This document shows positions 23,531-33,330 of a DNA stretch of 64,000 bases, piece after piece. Location: positions 501,724,536 through 501,788,535 of the forward strand of contig NC_085137.1 of assembly GCF_035046485.1 (NCBI RefSeq), read 5' to 3'. This DNA is from Aedes albopictus. Lineage: Eukaryota > Arthropoda > Insecta > Diptera > Culicidae. The notes beneath the pieces are model-generated. The model ran no database searches and was not told where the DNA came from. It was given only the letters and a program-made list of their open reading frames with translations. A program made the translations under genes and the position numbers. Within the stretch, counting starts at the first letter, position 1. Every line of letters starts with the position of its first letter.

Positions 23531-24262
23531 CCCTATAAAATTCCCTGGAGGAGTGCCTGGAGGTATTTCTAAAAGATTTCCTGGAGGAATTCCTAGAGCG
23601 ATCCCTAGAGGATTCCCTTGGAGGAACCCCTGAAGGAATGTCTGTGCGAATTCCTGGAGGAATATCTAGAGAAAATCCTTGAGAAATTGTCAGAGGAACT
23701 CCTGGAGGAATTTCTGTAGGATTTTCTTGAAGAATCGCTGGAAAACTTTCAGGTCGAATCCCTGGATGAATCCTTTAAAGATTTTCTGGAGAAATTTCTC
23801 GAGGAATCCCTTGTGGAATTTCTACAGGAATTTCATGAGGTATCTCTAGAGAGATACCTGGAGGAATTCCTCGAGGAATCCTTGAGAAATCTCCAGAGGA
23901 ACTCCTGGAGGAATCCTTGCAGAAATTCCATTTGAAATTTCCAGAGAAATTTCTGAAGAAATTCTAGGAAAAATAATTGGAAGAAAATCTGGATGAATTA
24001 TTGGAGGAATCATCGGAGGGATTCCTGGAGGAGTCTCTGAAGAATCTTTGGAGGAATCCCTGAAGGAATTTCTGGTAAATTCCTGGACCAATCCTAGAAG
24101 GAATTCCTGGAGGAAATGCTGGTGGGATTGCTCGAGGGATCCCTTGAACCAATTCCTGGAGAAATCACTGGAGGAATCCTTGTAGGAGAAATTTCTGGAA
24201 AAAATCATCAAGGAAACCCTGGATGAATTCCCGGAGGAATCCCTGGAAAAACTCATGTAGGA
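23531..24262. repeat. GGAGGAATTCCTGGAGGAAT minisatellite
   Basis: About 730 bp of GGAATTCCT / GGAGGAATCCCT words in a 12/24-bp rhythm, better preserved than the other arrays of this type here. Minus-strand frames of 136 and 62 codons are by-products (FSRDSSGNSSRVS-type repeats). Confidence 0.8.
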
Positions 24263-24489
24263 ATTACTGAAGAAAATATTAAAATATGCAGAGTGAGAGG
24301 GATTTCACATCACAATACAAACACATCTCTTGACTTCTAGGCTCTCCATTCGCTTAATCGGCTCTCAAGCAGAAGCTTTCATTGATTTTTTTAAAGAAAA
24401 TTTTGCCAGCTTAGGATAAGTTTAAGAACAACCGTTTATAGAATAGATTCGCAGAAATCATATTAAAAAAAATGGTTTCTGTTAAATTC

Positions 24490-24830
24490 CTCGGTCGGTG
24501 GATGCCAGCGCGGCCATTCCGCGCCCCGATATCTTCGGAATTGACCTTATGGGTTCGGATGCATGCCTGCAAGTGGAGGTCGACGACGAATCCGAAAAGT
24601 TGTTGACCATCAACACTCACTGAGGCTTATTCCGATTCAACCGTTTGGCACCGGGTGTCAAATCAGCCCCCGGCGCGTTTCAGCTGCTGATGGCGAAGAT
24701 GGTAGCCGGACTACGCGGCGTTGAAGTTTTCCTCGACGACATTCTGGTGCACAGCAAAACACTCGCGGAACACAACCGAATCCTGCACATGCTTTTCCGG
24801 TGCCTACGTGAGTATGGTTTTCACCTGTAA
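24490..24830 (+). pseudogene. Ty3/gypsy reverse transcriptase fragment
   Basis: The plus strand reads IDLMGSDACLQVEVDDESEK, LLTINTH, a stop (TGA, probably once CGA), GLFRFNRLAPGVKSAPGAFQ, LLMAKMVAGLRGVEVFLDDI, LVHSKTLAEHNRILHMLF, REYGFHL. These are RT boxes including the catalytic FLDD (variant of YLDD). It is only about 110 codons long, with no protease, RNase H, integrase or LTR nearby. It is an isolated scrap and carries a premature stop. Confidence 0.85.
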
Positions 24831-24839
24831 TCCAGTAAT

Positions 24840-25172
24840 CCAGAGGTGATGGTTCCGATGCCAAAATAACCCTACACGATCACATTGTTGACATATCTGT
24901 TCGCTCATTTGTATTTCCCGGCAAACTTCGTACTGCCTGCCTACTGTGTTTTTTGACATGCAGCTCCATATGGACGTCCCCCGCGAAGCTATCTGTATAG
25001 GAGCCCCCCGTTCCAGAGACCGGAGAGGTCTCACACCAAGCTAAGAACCTTCCCCGGCCTCAAACATACGCGCATACAAAATTTCACATCGATCGGTTCA
25101 GTAGTTTCCGAATGCATAGCGTTCAGACAGACAGACAGACAGACAGACAGACGGAAATTCATTTTTATATAT

Positions 25173-25231
<59 letters not shown>

Positions 25232-25235
25232 TTAT
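24840..25235. repeat. TE-tail repeat ending in (CAGA)n and (GATA)n microsatellites
   Basis: Words such as GGAGCCCCCCGTTCCAGAGA, AAAATTTCACATCGATCGGT and GTAGTTTCCGAATGCATA lead into CAGACAGACAGACAGACAGA (about 25125-25152), a TTTTTATATATATA run, and a GATA tract at about 25173-25231. This is a phrase I have met in several mosquito non-autonomous elements; the class is not resolved. Confidence 0.55.
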
Positions 25236-25256
25236 AGCAAAACTGAAGCTAATTAA

Positions 25257-25494
25257 ACTGCCCATATTCGCATAGTCAATGTAAGCGCCACTGTACCTTA
25301 CAACATACTTTTGGAATTTTAACAATGAATAAATATAAAATTCAAGATTTTTTGCGCATTGATATCTAACTAAGGGTTAGATCTTGTGATCTTTTGAATA
25401 AAACTGGTCACAAATATGCACACACGTTAGATATTAGTTTTTGTATGGTGGCATTGCCAATGGTGGTTACATCGACTATGCGAATATGGGCAGT
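25257..25494. mobile_element. MITE, about 238 bp, with 28-bp TIRs
   Basis: ACTGCCCATATTCGCATAGT (25257 onward) is inverted at 25467-25494 (TTACATCGACTATGCGAATA...GGGCAGT), 27 of 28 positions matching. No target duplication is evident. It has no coding sequence. Confidence 0.75.
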
Positions 25495-26821
25495 GTTGCC
25501 GAAGGGAAGGGGGCAGGGTCAAATGCTGAACTTCTTTCAGCGAATCTATAAGTCGCTCTTTTGGTCGATAAGCTAAAGCTAAAAATATATAATTTATTAG
25601 TATCATTTCTCTTGCACTTCATATTAAATTCATTACAATTTTTCAGTATGACCTCCACTGCAGCCCTTACTCTCTTTTCGGCAGACGTCTCTAGGCTTCG
25701 GCTTCACCGGATCTGTTAGTGTCTGCTATCGTAATTTGAAGAATAGATGTACAAAACCTGCTTAATTTACAAATTGCACTACTTACTTGGAATATATGAG
25801 TTTTATGTATTAATTCTAACAACTTCCTAATCTTTCTCACAAGCTATCCTACTATTTCAATCCAATTCTTTTTACTCTTCTTCACATAGGTTTCTTCTAT
25901 TTCTCAATCTGACAGAAAACTTTGTTCCCACTTAGACGAATGTAGAGTCACGCAATTGTATCGCAACAGGCAGTAAACTAGTCTTTGTTAGATATCTTAT
26001 ATTTGAATACCGGGGCGTTTTATTCAAAATTCCCTTGATAAAAAAACGTGAGAAGTAGGAACAAGTAAAAAAAAGATCATTCTTTTTACGCACCTTCGCT
26101 AATTCGGATGATGGAAGTTTTCTGTTGTACGTGTTGCAGTTGCGTTCACACTCTCTGATCTCAACTCTGCATCCACCTCTGCCGTCTCTCACCCAGCCAG
26201 CGGCGTAAGCCATCCCGCGCAAATGGGGTGGTCTGGGTTCGCACCGTCGTCGTCATCGTAATGGTTTTCGATGGTGTCGTGAAAGAAAGCTTAAGAAAGG
26301 CAACAGCGAGTACAGAGCAAAAAAAAAAACGCGCAAATCAGTTATGCATGCATAATGCCCAAAAAGGAATAACCCGCCACGAGCTGTGGCCGCCTCCAGC
26401 TTTAGTAGCAGCGGCCCTTCATGGTGCTTGGGAGTGGTACTGCTGGAACTCCATGATTATACCTACATGCTTTTGCCCTGAAGGCAGATTTTCTGTGATA
26501 AGCCAAAGTGCACTTCAATTACATTTCATTTTGATAATCCGTTAAATAAGGAACGTAGGGTTAGTGGATAATGTGCACACTCAAATGTATAACACCGATT
26601 TCGAATATTTCTCACAGGTTTGGGGGCATTCAGACAAAGTAGCACTTGCGACAAGATTGGTCTAAAGTAGTAGTTTTTTTTTTCTGATAACTGAAAACCA
26701 AAAGCGAGCAAGTGTTACCGTCAGCGTATATAGTTACGGACCGTAACTTACGATATACTTTGTCGATTACGATAGAACGGAGTTATTTGCAACACGATGA
26801 TCTATGCTGAATTGCACTATT
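25495..26821. other. Unassigned sequence with a CpG-bearing middle
   Basis: 26085-26420 is richer in CG (TCGCACCGTCGTCGTCATCG near 26238) and could be host regulatory or exonic, but I see no splice-bounded frame. The rest is AT-rich. Confidence 0.3.
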
Positions 26822-27124
26822 TCAGAGGCGGTTCAAGGTTTGCAAAGCATCTCCAGGGCTCTCAGGGGCTTTTTAGGGAGTCCCAGAGGATTTCAGAGGG
26901 TTTCAAGAGGTCTCAGAAGTGCTTGAGGGGGTTTCAAGGGCGCCCAGGGCGTCCTACCAGAGGGTATCTGAGGTGATTCAGGAGAGTTCCAAGGTGTTGT
27001 AGGGGCGTTTCAGGAGGTCCTTCGGAGTTTCAGGAGGATAAGTCTCAAGAGAGTTTCAGGGTGTCTCAAGGGCTTTCAAGGGAGTTTCAGGGGACCTCTG
27101 GGGCGCTTTATGAGGTCTCAGGAC
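26822..27124. repeat. Degenerate GTTTCAGGGGTCTC minisatellite
   Basis: G-rich words (GAGTTTCAGGGG, TCTCAAGGGCTTTCAAGGG, GGTCTCAG) repeat irregularly with spacing near 12-30 bp over 300 bp. Confidence 0.65.
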
Positions 27125-28394
27125 ACTGCAAAAACCTCTTTTTTATTTATGTTGTATATGTACATAATTATTTTTCATACTAAGAAACAGTTTGTCATTT
27201 TTAATTATTTTCTTGTATATTGTCGAATTAAACACTGCGTGTATTCGTTATTCATATGTGCCCACTATTTGGGCTGCCATAGCAAAACGATGAACCCAAT
27301 CTCAACGACGATAACAACGAACAGCGCACATGTGTTGTGCTTTTTGGGTGTTCAACTTTGCATGACGACGACTGAGATTCAAACCTGTTGTTGGAGTTGG
27401 AGAGATGATAGCAGATGCGATTCAGGGACTGCGATTGGGATCATTTCCCCCGTTGTCCTCCCTCTTTAAACTTCGAATCAAGCCAAAAACGAAAAAGTTG
27501 TGCATATTTATATATTTTTCAAATTCTTCATCAGCCGGGATGACGGCTGCTGTGTTGCGGGCGTACCGTACACATGTGAGAATCCTGCATTCGGGGAAAA
27601 TGTGATACAGTGTCCGACCAGAAAACCACGCGGCAACGGCCGGCATTGCCAGAGCCACTCAGTCTCGTCTCGTCGGGTTCGTCCGCAGAGGGCAGGCAGG
27701 GCTCAGTTTGATGCTGTAGTTCAACGCGACCGGTTCGCGATTCGCTTCGAGTCTTCGACCCAAAAGGCGCGCAAAGGCATCCCGAAAAGTTGTGGCCTCG
27801 CGAGTGGAATTTCACACAGTCCTCAGCAAACCACAATTCGACGACGACGGGTTTGTGGTGGAGAAGCAGGAGGACCAGCAGCGCAGTGATAGCAATCCCA
27901 AGCGAAGCAACTTGTGTTGTTGTATCGTTTGTTTTGCGGTGGAGTTGAGTCGAGTCTGGCTGTTGTTCGGAATGCAAGTTTCAACATTTTTCGGTGCTGT
28001 TCTGGTGGGGCTAATTGGCGATAACTGATTACCGTGGTGGACATTCCTTTTCTGGTGGAGCTTCTCAGTGTGGTGCCGTTTTTTTTTTGCTCGATGAGAT
28101 TCAGCGCGATGCTTTTATTTGGATGTGTTCATAGCAGATTTAAAAAGGGTTAACTTTTGACACTTTTTATTCTCTTCGTCTTGTTTACGCGAGTGTTCCA
28201 AAATTACAAGCATTGATTTATTATTCTTCTTTTCAGTATAACGTCCCAACTATAACAAAGTCTGCTTTTAAGCTTAGTGAGCAGATAGCTTTCTTTGCAA
28301 ATGCATCTATGGTTTTTCGAGCCCGTATGAATATTAACTGCTTTTCCCGATCAACCTATAGCTGTTTAGTGTCGGTAGCGAATGTCTCAATTGG
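27125..28394. other. Non-repetitive region with a CpG-rich core (possible host promoter/5' exon)
   Basis: 27600-28030 is unusually rich in CG and free of TE signatures: CCACTCAGTCTCGTCTCG near 27655 contains the arthropod initiator word TCAGTC, and GCTCAGTTTGATG follows at about 27700. Open frames on both strands (129 and 148 codons) reflect composition; neither has a recognisable domain. Strand and extent of any transcript are unknown. Confidence 0.25.
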
Positions 28395-28398
28395 TTAA

Positions 28399-28655
28399 GG
28401 TGAAACATCAAGAAATCCCACTGCAATTTTGCATACAAATTTTGGAGGGCCTCTAAATTACAGGGACAAATCTGACGAACTAAGCATCGAATCGAGCCGC
28501 ACTTATTTATCCTGGCTTTGCTCACTTGCAAAAAGAGGCAGCTTTTCCAAATCGAGCGCATTTGTTTACGAATTTTCAAAAATGGTGGTCTTGAAAATGT
28601 GAGTAGTGGACCAAGTCGGTCATTTTGGCAGCCATATTTGTATTCTCTGATGTTT
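28399..28655. mobile_element. Diverged TTAA-MITE truncated by the LOA LINE
   Basis: TTAA at 28395-28398 is followed by GGTGAAACATCAAGAAATCC; GTGAGTAGTGGACCAAGTCG and AGCCATATTTGTATTCTC near the right end mirror the interior of the MITE at 21595-21838. The right TIR breaks off at GATGTTTC just before the decayed LOA LINE begins. Confidence 0.6.
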
Positions 28656-28969
28656 CTTCTTGTGAATAACACTACGGACTGCCTGTCCCGGTGGTAAGAG
28701 TCCCTAATTCAAGGTGTGATGCGGCTATAAGCTTACCGTGTCTAGGAATGAATGGTTAGGGGGGTTTAATAAAGACCTAACCGTCAACGGAGCCTGTGGA
28801 GCACCAGGGCTCCCTCCACAGTATTTTGCCCTTACTGTGCCTACTGGAGCAATAGCGCAGTGGACCTTGTGTTTCTCCGAGACAACCAGCTGCCCTTCTT
28901 TAGTTTCAAACCTGAGACCAAATAATGGCGGGATTATAAAGATGTTATTAATTAGTTTAAAATGTCACC

Positions 28970-30590
28970 GACATATTGACGGGCTTGGTGGTCTAGTGGC
29001 TACCGCTTCTGATTCGTATGCAGAAGGTCATGGGTTCAATCCCTGGCCCGTCCTTTTCATCCTACTTTGTATCTTTCTATCCACTTTCTCTCGCTTTCTC
29101 TTCTCTACATATACAACTCATGTACAGGGGATACTCAAAATAACTGGGATAGGTAAAATTTTCACTTTTCAAAAAAAGTTCAACTCGCTGTAATTTTTCG
29201 AAAAGGGCATCAAATATTCTCAAATTTTTACTGTAAGCTCATCAACTAGTTTTGTATACGTGGTCAAAATTTGGAAAAGATCGGGCTATTCTACACGAAG
29301 TTATAAAGGTTCTAGAAAAAGGTATAATTATCCGATAGCCAACTTTGAGCTGTTATATCTCCGGATTCAATGAACCGAATGCAATGAAATTTTGATCATT
29401 TATGACTTATATAATAAGCTATTAAAAACTTTTGACTAAACTTAAAATTCTTTACACGAAAGAAAATTATTACGATTATATTATTTTTCTAATATACCAC
29501 CAATTTATTCAAAACTTCATCATCGTTTCAAAATTCGAGATAGCAATTATAGTTCATTTAAATTCTCTCTAATTGATTTCAATATGAATATGTTTTGAAA
29601 GGAAGCAACAAAATAACCGGCATTGATTTTAAAAAGTAATAGGATGCATATGAAAAATAGATAAATTTACTAAAAAAACATAGAATAAATGAAACCGCCA
29701 TAACTTTTTTTCTTATTAATAATTTCAAATTAAGTAAACTGTTTTTCAAAGTTCATTATATAAGTAATAAATGATCAAAATTCCATTGCATTCGGTTCAT
29801 TGAATCCGGAGATATAACAGCTCAAAGTTGGCTATCGGATAATTATACCTTTTTCTAGAATCTTTATAACTTTGTGTAGAATGGCCCGATCTTTTCCAAA
29901 TTTGAACCACTGATACACAACTAGTTGATGAACTTACAGTAAAAATTTGAGAATATTTGATGCCCCTTTCGAAAAGTTACAGCGAGTTGAACATTTTTTG
30001 AAAAGTGAAAATTTTACCTATCCCAGTTATTTTGAGTATCCCCTGTATATTCATATGTTCAATAGCCATCGCTAGAACCAGAAACGAATTGAAAAAAGTC
30101 GTTTCCCTCCCTTCCAACTTCCACTCACAGCACAGTGTATATATAACGCCTATAAGTTATGCAACCAAAGCGTGCTGTGCCGCTTGACCTTATTCACCTT
30201 ATTCACCACACAATCTATCACGAACACTATAAATAACCCTATCCATGGATCGCATCACCGACCCAACGGTGACTCCCAGATCTCCCATCCTTTCCGTCTA
30301 ACAAATACCCCAGTCCGTGCGGGTTGTGGGGACGCAGAGTGCTCTTGGTCTCTAGTAGCAACAACCAGTACACTCTAACATTCCTTTCCCTTCCCAGCTG
30401 ACTATAAGGACTTGGCTGGCGCCGTTATTGATCAAATATGCATGAGCTGCTAAAAATTGCACTTTGAGAATAAGTGGAATGTCCCAGCCCCTTGTTCAGT
30501 TGGATCTCAGTGCAACTGGTACCAGTTCAGATCAATCACGGAGGAGCAACCATTGACATGTATAGTCAGAATTGATCGTGATCGTGATCG
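28970..30590 (+). mobile_element. tRNA-derived SINE, ~700 bp, in the LOA 5' UTR
   Basis: The 13-bp flanks TTAAAATGTCACC (28957-28969) and TTAAAATATCACC (30591-30603) differ by one base. The head TGACGGGCTTGGTGGTCTAG...GGTCATGGGTTCAATCCC has pol III box A (TGGTCTAGTGG) and box B (GGTTCAATCC) as in a tRNA. The body continues to ACCATTGACATGTATAGTCA and a GATCGTGATCGTGATCG tail. Without the MITE at 29125-30045 it is about 700 bp, long for a SINE. Feilai-like by type; family name not verified. Confidence 0.85.
29125..30045. mobile_element. Fold-back MITE, 921 bp, TA target (Tc1/mariner-like)
   Basis: CAGGGGATACTCAAAATAAC at the left is inverted as GTTATTTTGAGTATCCCCTG at the right, with TA at 29123-29124 and 30046-30047. 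Arms of about 300 bp share AAAGTTCAACTCGCTGTAA, TTCATCAACTAGTT-like words and TTGGCTATCGGATAATTATA. It sits inside the SINE, whose uninterrupted copy reads CATGTATATTCATATG at the site, confirming the TA duplication. Confidence 0.95.
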
Positions 30591-31836
30591 TTAAAATATC
30601 ACCTACATATATGGTTTCGTTTCAAGCGATTTACACAGTATATTCTGCGTATCCTCGCCTTTGGCGTTATCCAATCGATACCGATCTGGTTTTATTGCTA
30701 CTGTTCTTTGTTGTGCTGTGCTTGTAAAGGGTTCAATCTTGCTTTGTTTGGGTAGTGGCTATGGTTAGGATAGCTCAGATCAAACTTCAGCATAAAAAAA
30801 CAGCAACAATCAATTGTTGTTGACTTATGCAAAATGGTACAGCCCAAGTGGCCTTAGTCCTTACTTTCGTAAGGGTAATTTCTATCTAGGAAACCTTGTG
30901 AACCCGGTGTTTGTTACTTAAAGTAAACATGAAATGGCAAACTCGCGTGTCATGCCTCGAGTTTGTATGCTTGTCAACAACGCAATATTTGCTACACTCA
31001 TCTCTGAACTAATTACCAGATATGTATGTGCTATCACGATGTATCTGTTGCAAACCTCAACCGAAAATACGTCTATTGTTTGGTTTATTTACCGCATGAT
31101 GAACCATCCCCTACGGATGCTTTCAAACAAGTCATCGCATACTGCAATGTAAAAGGCCTTCCGCTAATTTTCGGCAGTGATGCTAATGCTCACCACATCA
31201 TACGTGGCAGCTCAGACATTAACTTGAGAGGCTCCAGTTTGATGGAGTACTTAAGTAGTACAGATCTTGCATTACTTAACATAGGCAACCGCCCAACCTT
31301 CGTGGTAGAGAGGAAGTGTTCAACATAAAGCTTTGCTCTTGTAGAATTTGTCACGAGCTGACCAATTGACATGTGTCAGATGAAGAATCTTTATCTGACC
31401 ATCGTTACATCTTTTATAAACATGTAAGTGAATGTTACTTCACAAACTTTGCGTGTCAGGAATCCCCGGTCAACCAACTGGGATCTCTTTACTGATTTGG
31501 TTGCAGCCAAATTTCATGGATGCTCACCATCTATTGACACTCCAAGTGATGTAGATGATGCCGTTGATACTACAACGGCCTTCATCATGGAAGCTTTTGA
31601 AGAAGCCTGCCCTCTGCGGTCTGTTAAGACCACAAGAGGAACCCCTTGGTGGAACTCCGATCTGGCAATGCTCAGGAAACAATGTAGAAAGAGTTGGAAC
31701 AGACGATGTTCGGCTGTATCGGAGGCTTTCAGGTCGACTCGCAAGGCCTACAGGAAAGCTCTCCGGTCTGTTGAACGACCCGGCTGGAAAAACCTCTGTA
31801 CAAATGTTTCCAGTTTGAGTAAAGTCAGTCGGTTAA

Positions 31837-32083
31837 GGCCGCACGGGACGACGTGTAATTTTTCCTATCTTCCCTCTCTTTCTAACAATTTGCCTCGCGA
31901 TTTCGAAGAAGCAAATATCAATTTCCACTGCACGGACGTAGCTGAAACTTTAGTCGATTGTGCACCACAAGTGAGCAAATGAACGATCAAATTTCTAGTC
32001 AATAATATGAAGTAGAAGTTGAGATTTGCATCTTACTAGCAACAGAGCAATGGCGGACGATTCAACCACCGTCCCGTCCGGCC
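31837..32083. mobile_element. TTAA-MITE, 247 bp, inside the LOA ORF
   Basis: TTAA at 31833-31836 and 32084-32087; TIRs GGCCGCACGGGACG and GGCCGGACGGGACG match at 13 of 14 bases. In the good LOA copy the flanking codons are contiguous (SRLNKILAKSK), so the insertion is exact. piggyBac-like by target. Confidence 0.9.
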
Positions 32084-33330
32084 TTAAACAAAATCCTTGC
32101 AAAATCTAAGGATTTCCGAGTGAACGAACTTCGTTTGCCAAATGGCGATCTGACTTCCTCTGATGAGGAAGTTCTGGAATGCTTATTCAGCACACACTTC
32201 CCTGGTTGTATGGATATTTTATCTCTGCGGATGAACCTGCTGTCTTTTCTTGTAGTTACGATTCCCTGAGTTCAGCTCGGAGTATCATAACTGTAGAATC
32301 GATTGAGTGGGCACTAAATAGCTTTGCTCCATTCAAATCTCCTGGGGCAGATGGGATTTATCCCATTTTGCTTCAGAAGGGATTTGATTATTTCAAACAT
32401 GTTTTGAAAAAACTATTTGTTTGCAGCTTTGCTACAGGGTATATTCCCAAATCCTGGCGGGATATTTCTGTAAAGTTTATTCCGAAAGTGGGTCGTGCGT
32501 CGTATGAAGAAGTAAAGAGTTTCAGACCTATCAGTTTGAACTCTTTTCTTCTGAAATGCTTAGAACGCATTGTCGATCATCACATCCGTGATGTTCATCT
32601 GGCCAATGTGCCTCTTCATGCTTACCAATCTGGAAAGTCCACTGTGACTTTTTTACACAAAGTTGTTTACGATATCGAGAAGGCATTTGCTCAAAAGCAA
32701 TCCTGCATGGGTGTTTTCTTAGATATCGAGGGTGCCTTTGACAACGTGCCATATAGGAAGCCGCACCGGGTCATGGTATATCTCCAATGATTTACAATTG
32801 GATTCACCAAATGCTCAAAAACCGACATCTCTTGTTGACATTGCGTCAAGCGGCGATTGGGATTGTGTGTTTGTGGATTGGGCGATTGGGCGATTGTGTG
32901 TTTGTGGATGCTCCCAAGGGGGAGTCTTGTCACCACATTTGTGGAATCTCGTAGCAGATACGCTATTGAGGCAAATCAATATTAGCGGGTTTCCTACTTA
33001 TGGATTTGCCGACAACTACCTAACATTGTTAGTCGGTATGTGCATCAGCACCCTTTTCGACCTGATGTAAAGCGCCTTTCAGGTAGTTGAGGGTTGGAGT
33101 CGCCGATATGGCCTTTCGGTGAACCCGAATAAAACATTTATATCTATTGTTCTTTTCACGGAAAGACTAAACCGCAATGGCGTTCGAGCTTTGCGTCTCT
33201 TTGATTCTGAAATCGATGTGAATGGATAGGTAAAGTTATTCTTGATTCCAAGCTTTCCTGGACATCTCACATTGAGTTTAGAATCAAGAAAGCTTGTATG
33301 GCCTTCGGGCAATGCCAGTGTTGGTTGGGA

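Larger units (their letters stand above)
28660..33326 (+). pseudogene. LOA-clade (Lian-like) LINE, decayed copy with three insertions
   Basis: Collinear with the good copy at 43339-47842. The 5' UTR (CCTAACCGTCAACGGAGC, TGTTTCTCCGAGACAACCAG) runs to 28969 and resumes at 30591. The ORF starts at an ATG (30761: MVRIAQIKLQHK) and then shows endonuclease blocks (FGSDANAHHIIRGSSDINLR, WWNSDLAMLRKQCRKSWNRR) and RT blocks (KSPGADGIYPILLQKG, FRPISLNSFLLKC, GVFLDIEGAFDNV, GFADNYLTLL, with the second catalytic Asp of FADD changed to Asn). Frameshifts, a short duplication near 32850 and stops disable it. It ends near 33326 at KKACMAFGQC, so RNase H is missing. Insertions: a SINE (28970-30590, containing a MITE) and a TTAA-MITE (31837-32083). 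Confidence 0.9.

Noticed and set aside
28738..29193. 151-codon plus-strand frame starting MSRNEWLGGFNKDL
   Set aside because: It spans the LOA 5' UTR, the SINE head and the MITE start; the same 5' UTR in the better LOA copy is not conserved as this protein.
28970..30590. Two neighbouring SINEs rather than one interrupted SINE
   Set aside because: The second copy at 42958-48187 reads straight through the site where the TA-MITE sits here (CATGTATATTCATATG), so it is one SINE with an insertion.
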